From Micrococcales bacterium (GTDB taxonomy: Bacteria > Actinomycetota > Actinomycetes > Actinomycetales > Cellulomonadaceae), in assembly GCA_009783975.1 (NCBI GenBank), contig WRCL01000024.1, forward strand, positions 1-11,905: a stretch of DNA of 11,905 bases, read 5' to 3'. Positions 1 through 7,353 of the stretch are shown here, piece after piece (positions within the stretch are counted from its first letter, which is position 1; each line of letters begins with the position of its first letter). Below the pieces are notes generated by a model, which saw only the letters and a program-made list of their open reading frames with translations, had not been told where the DNA came from and ran no database searches. The position numbers were made by a program, and so were the translations under genes.

Positions 1-671
1 GCGAGAAACAGCTGACCTTGGGAACTCTCGCCCCGTTGCTCGCCGGCGCTGTCGGCGTCGGCCAGACCGGGCTCGCGGCGCGGTTGGCCGCGGTGCTCGA
101 CGAGCAGTTCGCCGCGTACGGGTACCCGCGTGTGGCCCGCGGCGGGCTCATGGACGCTGCGGTGGCGATGACAGCCCCCGGGTTCGTCGGCCAGTGGCCA
201 CCGGGGGCACGCGAGGCGGCTCTTGGCGCCGAGACAGCCCTGCTCACTCCCGCCGGCGGTCTGGCGCCTGGGGAACGCTGGGGCGACAAGAGTGTCGCCT
301 GGACACCAGAGACAGCGTTGTTCGCCTACGCGTGGGCCTCAGGTGGCGAACCTCACCGTGCCACACGGTGGCTGGTGTGGCTCGACGAGCACCGCACACC
401 CCACGGTGCGCTGCCCGAGCGCGTCGACGCCAGCGGCCAGCCCATCGGCCCCGCCCCGTTGGCGTGGACCGCAGCGCTGGTGGTCTTGACCCAGCACGAG
501 CTGGGCGCGCTGGTCCCCGCCGCTCAGGTGTTCGCCGGGTGCGACGGCACGTCCCGGCCGCGCCTGGACGTGGTCGCGGCAAGACAACAACCAGGCGACC
601 CGGTCACGAACCGGCGGCGAGCAGCTGCGAGACGGTCACGTACTGGTAGCCGGCCGCGTCCAGCGCGGTGA
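1..671 (+). CDS. Glucoamylase-like (GH15-type) protein, C-terminal part only
   Basis: The frame is open from base 3 (codons for EKQLT precede the first TTG), so the gene begins outside the window and only about 220 residues are visible. The segment around bases 405-480 reads GALPERVDASGQPIGPAPL followed by AWTAALVVL. This resembles the C-terminal GH15 pattern in which a Glu, the catalytic base of glucoamylases, precedes a Trp-containing helix; here that Glu would be codon 417-419. Alternating Trp- and Ala-rich helices upstream (GDKSVAWTPETALFAYAW) fit an alpha/alpha-barrel. By family it would hydrolyse alpha-glucosidic bonds, but no substrate can be read from this fragment. The last 30 or so residues are Arg/Pro-rich and seem to be only antisense of the deacetylase gene, whose 3' end it overlaps by 68 bases. 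A non-catalytic six-hairpin relative is possible. Confidence 0.65.
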   Translation, partial: EKQLTLGTLAPLLAGAVGVGQTGLAARLAAVLDEQFAAYGYPRVARGGLMDAAVAMTAPGFVGQWPPGAREAALGAETALLTPAGGLAPGERWGDKSVAWTPETALFAYAWASGGEPHRATRWLVWLDEHRTPHGALPERVDASGQPIGPAPLAWTAALVVLTQHELGALVPAAQVFAGCDGTSRPRLDVVAARQQPGDPVTNRRRAAARRSRTGSRPRPAR

Positions 672-1353
672 GCAGCTCGTCAAGCCGCTGGAGGACCTCG
701 GGGGTGACGGTGCCACGCCCGTCGTGGCACAGCACGACCGCCCCCGGGCGCAGCCGTGCGGCCATGAGCGGGACGTTCGTGCGCCCGTCGAGCCGGTCCG
801 ACCACAGCACGAGCGCATACCCCCGGGCCGCCGCGGCCCCGAGCCCCAACGAGTCGATCCGTCCGTACGGCGGGCGGAACACCTGCGGGTCAGCCCCAGC
901 CGCACGCAGCGCCGCCGCACCACGGTCGAGGTTGGTGTTGATCGTCGCGGCACTGTCGAGCGTGAAGTTCGTGTGGGACCACCCGTGCAGCCCCACCTCG
1001 CCGCCAGCGTCGAGCACGTCACGCACCACCTGCGGGTGGGCCTGCGCGGCCTCGCCGAGCATGAAGAACGTCGCGGTCGCCTCGTGCGCGGCAAGCACCG
1101 ACAGCACCTGGCCAGTCCCCGTCACCTCGGGCCCGTCGTCGAAGGTCAGGGCCACGACACGGTCGGACGGGTCGACCTGCGCACGCCAGACCACCTCGAT
1201 ACCAACACCGACGTCAGTGCCCACAGGTGCGGGGTAGACGCGGTCTTTGGGACCCAGGTGGGTGTGCTGGTACCCACCAGCCACCCAGCCCACGCCCAGG
1301 CCGACGGCGAACACCACGACGACGACCAGGACGCGGACAACCAGCTTCGGCAC
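604..1353 (-). CDS. Membrane-anchored polysaccharide deacetylase (NodB/CE4 family)
   Basis: With the GTG start at 1353 the protein has 249 residues. Residues 4-27 form a hydrophobic signal or anchor segment, so the catalytic domain should lie outside the membrane. CE4 motifs appear in order: TFDDGP at 70-75 (catalytic base Asp72 and metal ligand Asp73), HGWSH at 123-127 (metal ligands His123 and His127), RPPYG at 160-164, and LCHDG at 208-212 (catalytic His210). The family removes N-acetyl groups from peptidoglycan, chitin-like or other GlcNAc polymers using a divalent metal; the substrate here is unknown. The frame stays open upstream to an ATG at 1437. GTG 1353 is preferred because it lies six bases after a TACCAT hexamer, the same layout as three other genes here, and because it gives a compact signal segment. 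The gene is divergent from the large membrane protein gene and converges on the GH15-like gene. Confidence 0.92.
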   Translation of the reverse strand: MPKLVVRVLVVVVVFAVGLGVGWVAGGYQHTHLGPKDRVYPAPVGTDVGVGIEVVWRAQVDPSDRVVALTFDDGPEVTGTGQVLSVLAAHEATATFFMLGEAAQAHPQVVRDVLDAGGEVGLHGWSHTNFTLDSAATINTNLDRGAAALRAAGADPQVFRPPYGRIDSLGLGAAAARGYALVLWSDRLDGRTNVPLMAARLRPGAVVLCHDGRGTVTPEVLQRLDELLTALDAAGYQYVTVSQLLAAGS

Positions 1354-1359
1354 ACCTTC

Positions 1360-1365
1360 ATGGTA
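1360..1365 (-). promoter_or_regulatory. Putative -10 box (TACCAT) for the deacetylase gene
   Basis: On the minus strand TACCAT is followed by six bases (GAAGGT) and the GTG start. The predicted first transcribed base coincides with the start codon, which implies a leaderless mRNA. I see no convincing -35 hexamer at the usual distance. Confidence 0.5.
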
Positions 1366-1425
1366 CGGACACGGCGCTGCACACATCTGACACATGCGAA
1401 CGCCACGCCAGAACCGCCACGCCCG

Positions 1426-1431
1426 TAGGCT
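1426..1431 (+). promoter_or_regulatory. Putative -10 box (TAGGCT) for the large membrane protein gene
   Basis: TAGGCT is the same hexamer found before the glycosyltransferase and flavoprotein genes. Unlike those, no start codon follows closely: the predicted transcription start is near 1438 and the first in-frame ATG is at 1455. This transcript would therefore have a short leader. No -35 match is evident. Confidence 0.45.
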
Positions 1432-1454
1432 GACCACGGGGCCACGACGCTGGG

Positions 1455-4400
1455 ATGGTGATGGGCGAGACGGTGAAGACGATGGGGACGGTTCCTGTGT
1501 CCTGCGAGGACACAGGAACCGTCCCCATCGTCTTCACCGTCCTGCGGTCGCTGGCGGTGCTGTGCCTGGTCCTGGCGGCGGTCCTCGTCGCGCCAGCAGC
1601 CGCGGTGGCCAACCCCGGGCCGGTGCCACCACCGGACCCGCGGGGCCTGCCCCTGCCGCCGTCACCACCACGGCCCGTCGTGCTCATGGGCACCTCCGGG
1701 CTGCGCTGGTCCGATGTCAACCCCACGACGACACCGACGCTCGCGGCGCTCGGCGAGACCTGGGGCATCGGCAACCTCGCGGTGCGCTCGGTGCGCACCA
1801 CGACCTGCCCCGTCGACGGGTGGTTGGCTGTCTCGGCGGGCACCCGTGCTGCTGACCTGCCCTACGACCGGTGCCGCGACCTCGGCGGCGTCGAGGCCGG
1901 CCAGGTCGTCGACTGGGACGACTACCTGCGGGCCGCGGCCGCCCACAAGTACGACGCGCTGCCTGGGCGCCTGGGTGACGCCCTGACCCTCGCTGAGGTC
2001 CCCGTCGCAGGGATCGGCCCTGGCGCTGCGGTCGCCCTGGCCCGCACCGACGGGTGGGTCCCTGAAGGCTGGCACCCGCGGCCCGACGACGCCGACGAGC
2101 TGAGCCACAAGGTGCGCGAGGTGCTCGACGCTGGCGCCCGGCTCGTCGTGGTCGACCTTGGGCAGGTCGTCGACGACGCGTCGGCGACGGTGGTCGACGA
2201 ACGCCTGCACGCCGCGCTGGCCGGAGCCACCGAGGCTGATGTGCTCGTGGTGTCCCTGGCCGACCGGCCCGGCGACGGTCCGGCGCTCCAGGTCGCAGCG
2301 CTGGGCCGGCCCCGGGCCTCGTCGCCGGGGACGCTCGTGTCTGCCTCGACCCGCCAGACCGGGATCGTCCTGGCCACAGACATCACCGCGACGCTGCTCG
2401 CCCGGGTGGGCCTGGGTGGGGACCAACGCCCGGCGTGGGTGGCCGGCTCGCTGATCCGCCAGCGCGCCCCCGGCGACGGGGTCGACGCCCTCATCGCCGA
2501 CGCTGAGCACGCGTCGGTCGTCCAGCCGCTGGTCTCGCAGTTCTACCTCGGTGTCGTCGTGGTGAACATCGTGCTGTTCTCCGCGGTGTGGTTCGGCCTG
2601 GCCCGCCCACCAGGACGTCGCGCCGACGAGGCCCAACGACGCCGGGTGCTGCGCGGGCTGCAGGTGGTCGGGCTGTCGGTCGCCGCGATCCCGGTGAGCC
2701 TGCTGCTGGCGAACCTCGTGCCGTGGTGGCGCACGTCGTCACCTGCGCTGGCACTGGCTGGCGCTGCGGCGTGCGTCGTCGTCGCGCTCGTCGTCGCCGC
2801 GCTGGCCGGGCCGTGGCGCCGGGCGGTCCTCGGGCCGGCGGGGTTCGTCGGGGCGGTGACAGCCGCGGTGCTCGTCGCCGACGTGCTCACCGGGTCGCGG
2901 CTGCAGCTGTCGGCGGTGTTCGGCTCGTCGTCGTTGCTCGCGGGGCGGTTCTACGGGTTCAACAACACCACGTTCGCCCTGGCCGCGGTGGGCACGCTCG
3001 TCGCGGTCAGCGCCGCGGTCACACCGCTGGTCCGTGCGGGGCACCGGTGGCCGGCTGCGGGGGTCGTCGTCGTCGTCGGCACAGGGCTGACCATCGTCGA
3101 CGGGGCTGGGAGCATGGGGGCCGACTTCGGTGGCCCGCCGGCGCTCATCCCCGCGTTCACGCTGCTCGCGCTCATGCTCGCGGGGGTGAAGATCACCTGG
3201 CGGCGTGTGCTCGCGGTGCTCGCCGCCACAGCGGTGCTCACGCTGGCGTTCGCGTTGGTGGACTGGCTGCGCGAGCCTGACCAGCGCACACACCTGGGCA
3301 ACTTCATCGAGACCGTCGTCGACGGCGGGCTCGGGCCGGTCCTGGCGCGCAAGGTCTCGGCGAACCTGCGTGTGGTGGAGAACAACCTGCCGTTGACGCT
3401 GCTGACGATCGCAGGGTGCGCGTTCGTCGTCGCCGCGTCGGTGCGCCCGATCCGCCGGATGCTGCTGTCACCCGACGGCGGCCGGTACTCGTGGCTGTCA
3501 CGTGGCACGGCGCTGCCCCGGCTGGGCCAGGTGGTGCCCACGCTCGTGCCGTGCCTGGTCGCCACGGGCACAGCGCTGGTCATCGGGCTGCTCGTCAACG
3601 ATTCTGGGATCGCGATCCCGGCGCTGGGGGTCGCCGTCGCCATCCCTCTGGTCATCGCCACCTGCGCAGGGTGGATGACCGGCCTGGCACCCGCCGACCC
3701 GCACGAGGTGGTCGTCACACGCACCCACGGGCGGCTGGGCACGACGTTGTCGCACCTGGCCGTGCGCGTCGGTGGGGCATACCGGTCGCTGCGCCCGTCG
3801 CTGGTCGTCGTCGGGCTCACCGTCGCCGCGCTCGTCGCAGTGCTCGCGCCCTCGGCCTTGCGGCCACCACTTGGTCCGACCAACGACGGGCCGAGCACCA
3901 ACCCGGTCGTGTTCGTCGGTGTCACCGGGTTGCGCTGGGAAGACGTCGGGGCGTTCTCCACCCCGGCCCTGTGGGACCTGTCACGCGACCACGCCGTCGG
4001 GCAGGTCGTGGTCCGGTCGGTGTACTCGCGGGCGTGCCCGGTCGACGGGTGGTTGGCGGTCTCGGCCGGGTCGCGCCTGGCCGCGCCACGGGCCGAAGGC
4101 CGGTGCACGACCGTCCTGGAACCGGTCGGCGACGGTACTGAGGCAACCGTCGCGTTCTGGGGCGACTACCGGCGCGCGGCCACCGCGCAGGGGTTCTCGG
4201 CGACCCCGGGCCTGCTCGGCGAACAGGTGCGGCGCACCGGGACGGCCGCGACAGCCATCGGGCCTGGGGCGTCGGTCGCCCTCGCCGGGCCCGACGGGGC
4301 GGTCGCCGGCAGCTACCACGCCCGGCCCGACGACACCGCCGAGCTCACCTCACTCGTCGCGCAGGCGTTGGGCTCCAGCTCGCTGGTCGTCGTCGACGCC

Positions 4401-6128
4401 GGCACGATCCGCGACCCGGGGTACGGCACGACCGTCCCGGTGCCCGGGCTGCTCGGGCTGCCCCTGCCGTCCGACGACCCCGAACCACCCGGGTCGACGT
4501 TGACCCAACCAGACCGGCCCGACCAGGCCAAAGCCGTCGACGAACGTATCGGGGCGGTCCTGGCCGCAACACAAGGCACCGGTGCAACCGTGATCGTCGT
4601 CTCCCTCGCCGACTCTGGGCGCGCGTCGCTGCGCCTGGCCGCGGTGAGCGGTGTGCTGCCCGGCGCCGAGACACCTGCGGTGGGTCTGCTCGGCTCGCAG
4701 TCCACACGCCAACGCGGGGTGGTGCAGGTCACCGACGTCACACCCACGCTGCTGCTCGCCATGGGGGTGAACGACCAACCCGTCGTCGGCGCGCCGCTGA
4801 CGACGACCGGGCCGACGGCCGTGGCCGCGCGGATGGCCCTGGTACGTGACGTCTCACGTCAGTCCGCGCAGATCTCCAAGGTCGTCGAACCGTTCACCAA
4901 CCGGCTCATGGCCACGCAGGTGGTGCTCATCATCGTCGGTGCCGTCGTGCTCGTCGGCACCCAGGTGCTCGTGTCACGGCGCCCGGGGCGGCACGGGCCA
5001 GTCGTGCGCTGGTCGCTGGTGGCGCTGCGGGTCGCCGCCGTCGCAGCAGGTGCGGTCCCGGTGGCGTCGTTGCTGACGAACCTGGCTGGGTGGTGGCGCT
5101 CGCCGACCCCGCAGTCGGCGTTCTGGGTGGCGCTGGCCGCCGGCGTCGTCGCCGTCGTCGCAGTGGCGTTCGCCGGGCCGTGGCGCCGGTCGCGGCTCGG
5201 ACCGGTCCTCGCGCTGGCGACGGTGACGTTCGTCGTGCTCGCCGCGGACGTCGTGCTGCTGGACAGCCGTCTGGTCATCGACTCGCCACTGGGGACGTCA
5301 CGCCTGGTCGCAGGCCGCTTCTACGGGATGAACAACCAAGGGTTCGCCCTGTTCACCGTCGCCGGGCTCATCGTCGCCGCGGCGCTGGCACAGGTGCTGC
5401 GTGCCGCGTCGCAACGCACGGCCGCGATGCTCGCTGTGGTCGGCGTGGGGACTGTCGTCGTCGTCATCGACGGAGCCCCCGACCTCGGGGCCGATTTTGG
5501 TGGGCCACCAGCACAGGTGACCGCGTTCTTGCTGCTCGCCATCGCCGCCGCCGGTTGGCGGCTGCGCAAGCTTGTCATCCTCGGGGCCCTGGGAGGGGCC
5601 GCTGCGGTCACCGGCGGGTTCGCGCTCGTCGACTACCTGCAGGGGTCACACACCCACCTGGGCCGTTTTGTCGCGAGCGTCGTCGACGGTGGCGCCGAGG
5701 CGGTCGTCGGACGCAAACAGGCAGCGAACATGCGCCAGCTGTGGCGTTGGCAGTTCACCGGTCCGGCGCTGGCCGGCGCAGCACTGACGTTCTGGTTGTG
5801 CGCACCCGAACGTTTCACCCGCATCAACACCCTGCGCCGCCGCCTGACCGGCCTCGTGCGGTCCGAACCGTTGCTGCCGGTCACCGCCGGCTGCATCGCC
5901 GCGGCCCTGCTCATCGGTTTCGCCCTCAACGACTCCGGGGCGATCATCCCCGCGGTCGGCCTGACGCTGGCCATCCCAGCCCTGCTCGCCCTGGCCGCCG
6001 CGTGGCTGGCTGAGGACCTGACGCCCGCTGGTGCCCCACGCACCGCCGTGACCGCCGTGCCCGAGCCCGAGACTCACCCGGTCGAGACCGCCGAGGACAG
6101 CGCGTGCGCAGACCTGCGACCTGAGTGA
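1455..6128 (+). CDS. Large membrane protein with two tandem copies of an extracytoplasmic plus multi-span module
   Basis: The predicted protein has 1557 residues and I cannot assign an activity. After an unusual N-terminus encoded by a palindrome comes a signal-like helix (residues 30-53). Two homologous modules follow. Each starts with a soluble domain (about 72-355 and 816-1140) and continues with many hydrophobic spans (from about 363 and 1151). Matching landmarks are GLRW near the start of each; CPVDGWLAVSAG at 118 and 861; STRQ plus TD..TLL near the end of the soluble part; AGRFYG[FM]NN at 496 and 1286; ADFGGPP at 556 and 1346; and NDSG at 715 and 1492. The soluble part resembles the alkaline-phosphatase/sulfatase fold, but I find no full set of metal ligands, so catalysis is doubtful. 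Conserved cysteines (118/140 and 861/884) could form disulfides outside the cell. The start is uncertain: ATG 1455, GTG 1458 and ATG 1461 are possible, and none has a clear ribosome-binding site. The GT2 gene further on suggests an envelope-glycan role (inference). Confidence 0.88.
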   Translation: MVMGETVKTMGTVPVSCEDTGTVPIVFTVLRSLAVLCLVLAAVLVAPAAAVANPGPVPPPDPRGLPLPPSPPRPVVLMGTSGLRWSDVNPTTTPTLAALGETWGIGNLAVRSVRTTTCPVDGWLAVSAGTRAADLPYDRCRDLGGVEAGQVVDWDDYLRAAAAHKYDALPGRLGDALTLAEVPVAGIGPGAAVALARTDGWVPEGWHPRPDDADELSHKVREVLDAGARLVVVDLGQVVDDASATVVDERLHAALAGATEADVLVVSLADRPGDGPALQVAALGRPRASSPGTLVSASTRQTGIVLATDITATLLARVGLGGDQRPAWVAGSLIRQRAPGDGVDALIADAEHASVVQPLVSQFYLGVVVVNIVLFSAVWFGLARPPGRRADEAQRRRVLRGLQVVGLSVAAIPVSLLLANLVPWWRTSSPALALAGAAACVVVALVVAALAGPWRRAVLGPAGFVGAVTAAVLVADVLTGSRLQLSAVFGSSSLLAGRFYGFNNTTFALAAVGTLVAVSAAVTPLVRAGHRWPAAGVVVVVGTGLTIVDGAGSMGADFGGPPALIPAFTLLALMLAGVKITWRRVLAVLAATAVLTLAFALVDWLREPDQRTHLGNFIETVVDGGLGPVLARKVSANLRVVENNLPLTLLTIAGCAFVVAASVRPIRRMLLSPDGGRYSWLSRGTALPRLGQVVPTLVPCLVATGTALVIGLLVNDSGIAIPALGVAVAIPLVIATCAGWMTGLAPADPHEVVVTRTHGRLGTTLSHLAVRVGGAYRSLRPSLVVVGLTVAALVAVLAPSALRPPLGPTNDGPSTNPVVFVGVTGLRWEDVGAFSTPALWDLSRDHAVGQVVVRSVYSRACPVDGWLAVSAGSRLAAPRAEGRCTTVLEPVGDGTEATVAFWGDYRRAATAQGFSATPGLLGEQVRRTGTAATAIGPGASVALAGPDGAVAGSYHARPDDTAELTSLVAQALGSSSLVVVDAGTIRDPGYGTTVPVPGLLGLPLPSDDPEPPGSTLTQPDRPDQAKAVDERIGAVLAATQGTGATVIVVSLADSGRASLRLAAVSGVLPGAETPAVGLLGSQSTRQRGVVQVTDVTPTLLLAMGVNDQPVVGAPLTTTGPTAVAARMALVRDVSRQSAQISKVVEPFTNRLMATQVVLIIVGAVVLVGTQVLVSRRPGRHGPVVRWSLVALRVAAVAAGAVPVASLLTNLAGWWRSPTPQSAFWVALAAGVVAVVAVAFAGPWRRSRLGPVLALATVTFVVLAADVVLLDSRLVIDSPLGTSRLVAGRFYGMNNQGFALFTVAGLIVAAALAQVLRAASQRTAAMLAVVGVGTVVVVIDGAPDLGADFGGPPAQVTAFLLLAIAAAGWRLRKLVILGALGGAAAVTGGFALVDYLQGSHTHLGRFVASVVDGGAEAVVGRKQAANMRQLWRWQFTGPALAGAALTFWLCAPERFTRINTLRRRLTGLVRSEPLLPVTAGCIAAALLIGFALNDSGAIIPAVGLTLAIPALLALAAAWLAEDLTPAGAPRTAVTAVPEPETHPVETAEDSACADLRPE
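1469..1541. repeat. Perfect 73-base palindrome: 35-base arms, 3-base loop
   Basis: Arm one (1469-1503) and arm two (1507-1541) are exact reverse complements around the loop GCG (1504-1506); pairing fails just outside both arms. The arms contain GATGGGGACGGTTCC and its complement. The palindrome sits inside the 5' end of the large membrane protein gene and is read in frame as residues around KTMGTVPVSCEDTGTVPIV. In RNA it would form a very stable hairpin. The core resembles dispersed REP-type repeats linked to Y1 (IS200-like/RAYT) transposases. That link is from memory, and no such transposase is in this window. Confidence 0.9.
1542..3680 (+). repeat. Module A of the internal tandem duplication
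   Basis: This is the first copy: a signal-like helix, then the soluble domain with TSGLRW and CPVDGWLAVSAG, then a membrane domain with AGRFYGFNN, ADFGGPP and NDSG. It is shorter than module B in the soluble domain, mainly because it lacks a Pro-rich stretch. Boundaries are approximate and rest on matching motifs, not on a computed alignment. Confidence 0.85.
3801..6020 (+). repeat. Module B of the internal tandem duplication
   Basis: The second copy begins with a hydrophobic helix (LVVVGLTVAALVAVL) that corresponds to the signal helix of module A. Its soluble domain contains VTGLRW and CPVDGWLAVSAG, and its membrane domain contains AGRFYGMNN, ADFGGPP and NDSG. Relative to module A it has an insertion of roughly 45 residues (around bases 4430-4530) rich in Pro, Asp and Gly. 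The DNA around the CPVDGW motif is still nearly identical between the copies. Confidence 0.85.
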
Positions 6129-6191
6129 CGTCTGGGACGGCCCCAACCGTATGTACCGGGCGAACCGACGCACCAGGTATCTTTCTTCGCC

Positions 6192-6217
6192 TCGAGCCGT
6201 GGAAAAATGAGGCTCGA
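6192..6217. terminator. Possible hairpin between convergent genes
   Basis: TCGAGCC (6192-6198) pairs with GGCTCGA (6211-6217) across a 12-base loop, in the 121-base gap where the large membrane gene and the lipoprotein gene converge. The position suits a shared terminator. There is no T-run after it on either strand and the loop is long, so support is weak. Confidence 0.3.
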
Positions 6218-6249
6218 TGATTCGTGCAGCGCGCAACGCTCTGCGATCC

Positions 6250-6996
6250 TCAGAAAGTCCACGGGACCGGAATCTCGGTCTCGACCACCTCAGGGCTGTC
6301 CTGGACGGCACCGTCGGCGGCGATCTCTAGGCTGTGGCGTACCAGAGAACGGTCGTAGACCATCCACACCGTCATGTTCCACCCAGTTTCCGTTGGTTGT
6401 GCCACAGGCGGCTGGACGAGCGTGCCATACTGTGCCTCCAGGTCAGCCCGGTGCTGCGCCAGGGCAGGATCGGAGTCGATGTTTGGTATCCACATGATCT
6501 CGGACAGCGAGTCGATGCGGTAGGAGTACCTGTCGAAGGCCCGGGTCACGTCGAGGTAGGTATTCCCGACGTCGATCGCGGTGGCGGCGTCGCCCACCTG
6601 GACCTGAGCACTACGAACCATCTGGGCGAACGAGTCAGGGTCCCCTGAGAGCACCAGAACCGTGTCGTCGTCGCTAAGCGCTGCATAGAAACGCTTTGGG
6701 TGATTCGGCATGGACACTTCGACATCAAGGACCTGCCACCCACGCAACCAGGCGACATCGACCGGTGTCACCGTCGTCCTATTCGTCTGGACCAGTTGAG
6801 CCAGCGGCGGGCTCGACACAGCCAGCCCGGCAAAGAGCCTCACCCGCACGTCCGCGTCCGCCCGTGTCGTTCCCCGCGACCCGTCAGCGGCAGACCCGTC
6901 CGCGCCACAGCCACCCAGCGTCAACGCCAGCAGCACACTGACCAGCAACCCTGGACGGAATAGGTCATGCCGCTGCGCGGCGCGCCCGGAGCTCAC
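6250..6996 (-). CDS. Putative lipoprotein of unknown function
   Basis: The product has about 248 residues with a type II signal peptide: an Arg-containing n-region, a hydrophobic LLVSVLLALTLGGC stretch and a lipobox LGGC ending at Cys30. It should be secreted, lipidated and held on the outer face of the membrane. The mature part contains no motif I recognise. GTG 6996 is chosen over ATG 7005 because GAGG (7009-7006) lies nine bases before it; the two choices differ by three residues. The start lies inside the 3' end of the small upstream gene, with 32 bases shared (41 if ATG 7005 is used), so translation is probably coupled. Its G+C is visibly lower than in neighbouring genes (about 55% over bases 6481-6540), which suggests different ancestry or relaxed selection. 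Confidence 0.75.
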   Translation of the reverse strand: MSSGRAAQRHDLFRPGLLVSVLLALTLGGCGADGSAADGSRGTTRADADVRVRLFAGLAVSSPPLAQLVQTNRTTVTPVDVAWLRGWQVLDVEVSMPNHPKRFYAALSDDDTVLVLSGDPDSFAQMVRSAQVQVGDAATAIDVGNTYLDVTRAFDRYSYRIDSLSEIMWIPNIDSDPALAQHRADLEAQYGTLVQPPVAQPTETGWNMTVWMVYDRSLVRHSLEIAADGAVQDSPEVVETEIPVPWTF

Positions 6997-7186
6997 GATG
7001 GTCATCCTCGAGGGTCACGAAGGCTTCTGGGTGTGCGTCTGACTCGACGATACGTTCGTCGATGATCGCGGCGACCTCTTCGCAGATGTCTCCAGCGTCG
7101 AGAGAGCTGTTGATCGCGACCCACAGCTCACGCCGAGCGTCGTCGTCGAGCCTCATCGCTTGTTCAACACGCCCCTGGTCAACCAT
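6965..7186 (-). CDS. Small protein resembling addiction-module antitoxin component (PF09720-like)
   Basis: The predicted product has 73 residues. It begins MVDQGRVEQAMRLDDDARRE and continues with a helix ending NSSLDAGD, then EEVAAIIDERI and a charged C-terminus (DDHRELRARR). The pattern 'acidic/Arg helix, L..SLD, then E..AAxIxxRI' resembles the short 'putative addiction module component' proteins that usually pair with RelE/ParE toxins. This is recognition by eye, not a search. No RelE/ParE-like gene is adjacent; the overlapping downstream gene encodes a lipoprotein. ATG 7186 is favoured because it lies exactly six bases after a TACCAT box; ATG 7156 is the alternative. The frame is open further upstream to 7387, but that would run through the glycosyltransferase promoter and past its start. 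Confidence 0.6.
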   Translation of the reverse strand: MVDQGRVEQAMRLDDDARRELWVAINSSLDAGDICEEVAAIIDERIVESDAHPEAFVTLEDDHRELRARRAAA

Positions 7187-7192
7187 GCACCC

Positions 7193-7198
7193 ATGGTA
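7193..7198 (-). promoter_or_regulatory. Putative -10 box (TACCAT) for the antitoxin-like/lipoprotein pair
   Basis: On the minus strand TACCAT is followed by GGGTGC and the ATG at 7186. The hexamer and spacing match those of the deacetylase gene, predicting a leaderless transcript for the two overlapping genes. Confidence 0.45.
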
Positions 7199-7311
7199 CT
7201 GAACAGGCAGCGAGCCGACTGGCACCCTCTGTCGCGTTGCTCGGAGACCGGGGCCCTGCTCTGGCTTGAAGCCATGACGACGCCAACGAGCCTCTGACCA
7301 GGCAAGACATG

Positions 7312-7329
7312 GGAACCGTCCCCATTGTC
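7312..7329. repeat. Partial copy of the palindrome arm sequence
   Basis: These 18 bases (GGAACCGTCCCCATTGTC) match 1515-1532 in the large palindrome at 17 of 18 positions. The copy lies in the gap between the divergent antitoxin-like and glycosyltransferase genes, about 25 bases before the -10 box of the latter. It has no long inverted partner; only GAACC/GGTTC (7313-7317 and 7333-7337) pair around it. The rest of the 179-base gap holds only the two -10 boxes. Confidence 0.6.
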
Positions 7330-7353
7330 CCCGGTTCGGCTGACCGACCAAGA

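Noticed and set aside
1354..1437. N-terminal extension of the deacetylase with a Cys-rich start (MCQMCAAPC)
   Set aside because: The extension overlaps the putative promoter and lies ahead of a normal signal segment; the GTG at 1353 with the TACCAT box explains the start better.
1469..1541. Palindrome read as an intrinsic terminator
   Set aside because: No T-run follows on either strand, and it lies inside a gene start rather than after a gene.
2951..4108. 385-codon open frame on the minus strand
   Set aside because: It lies wholly inside the membrane-protein gene; composition is Thr/Ser/Arg-rich with no domain, typical of a shadow frame.
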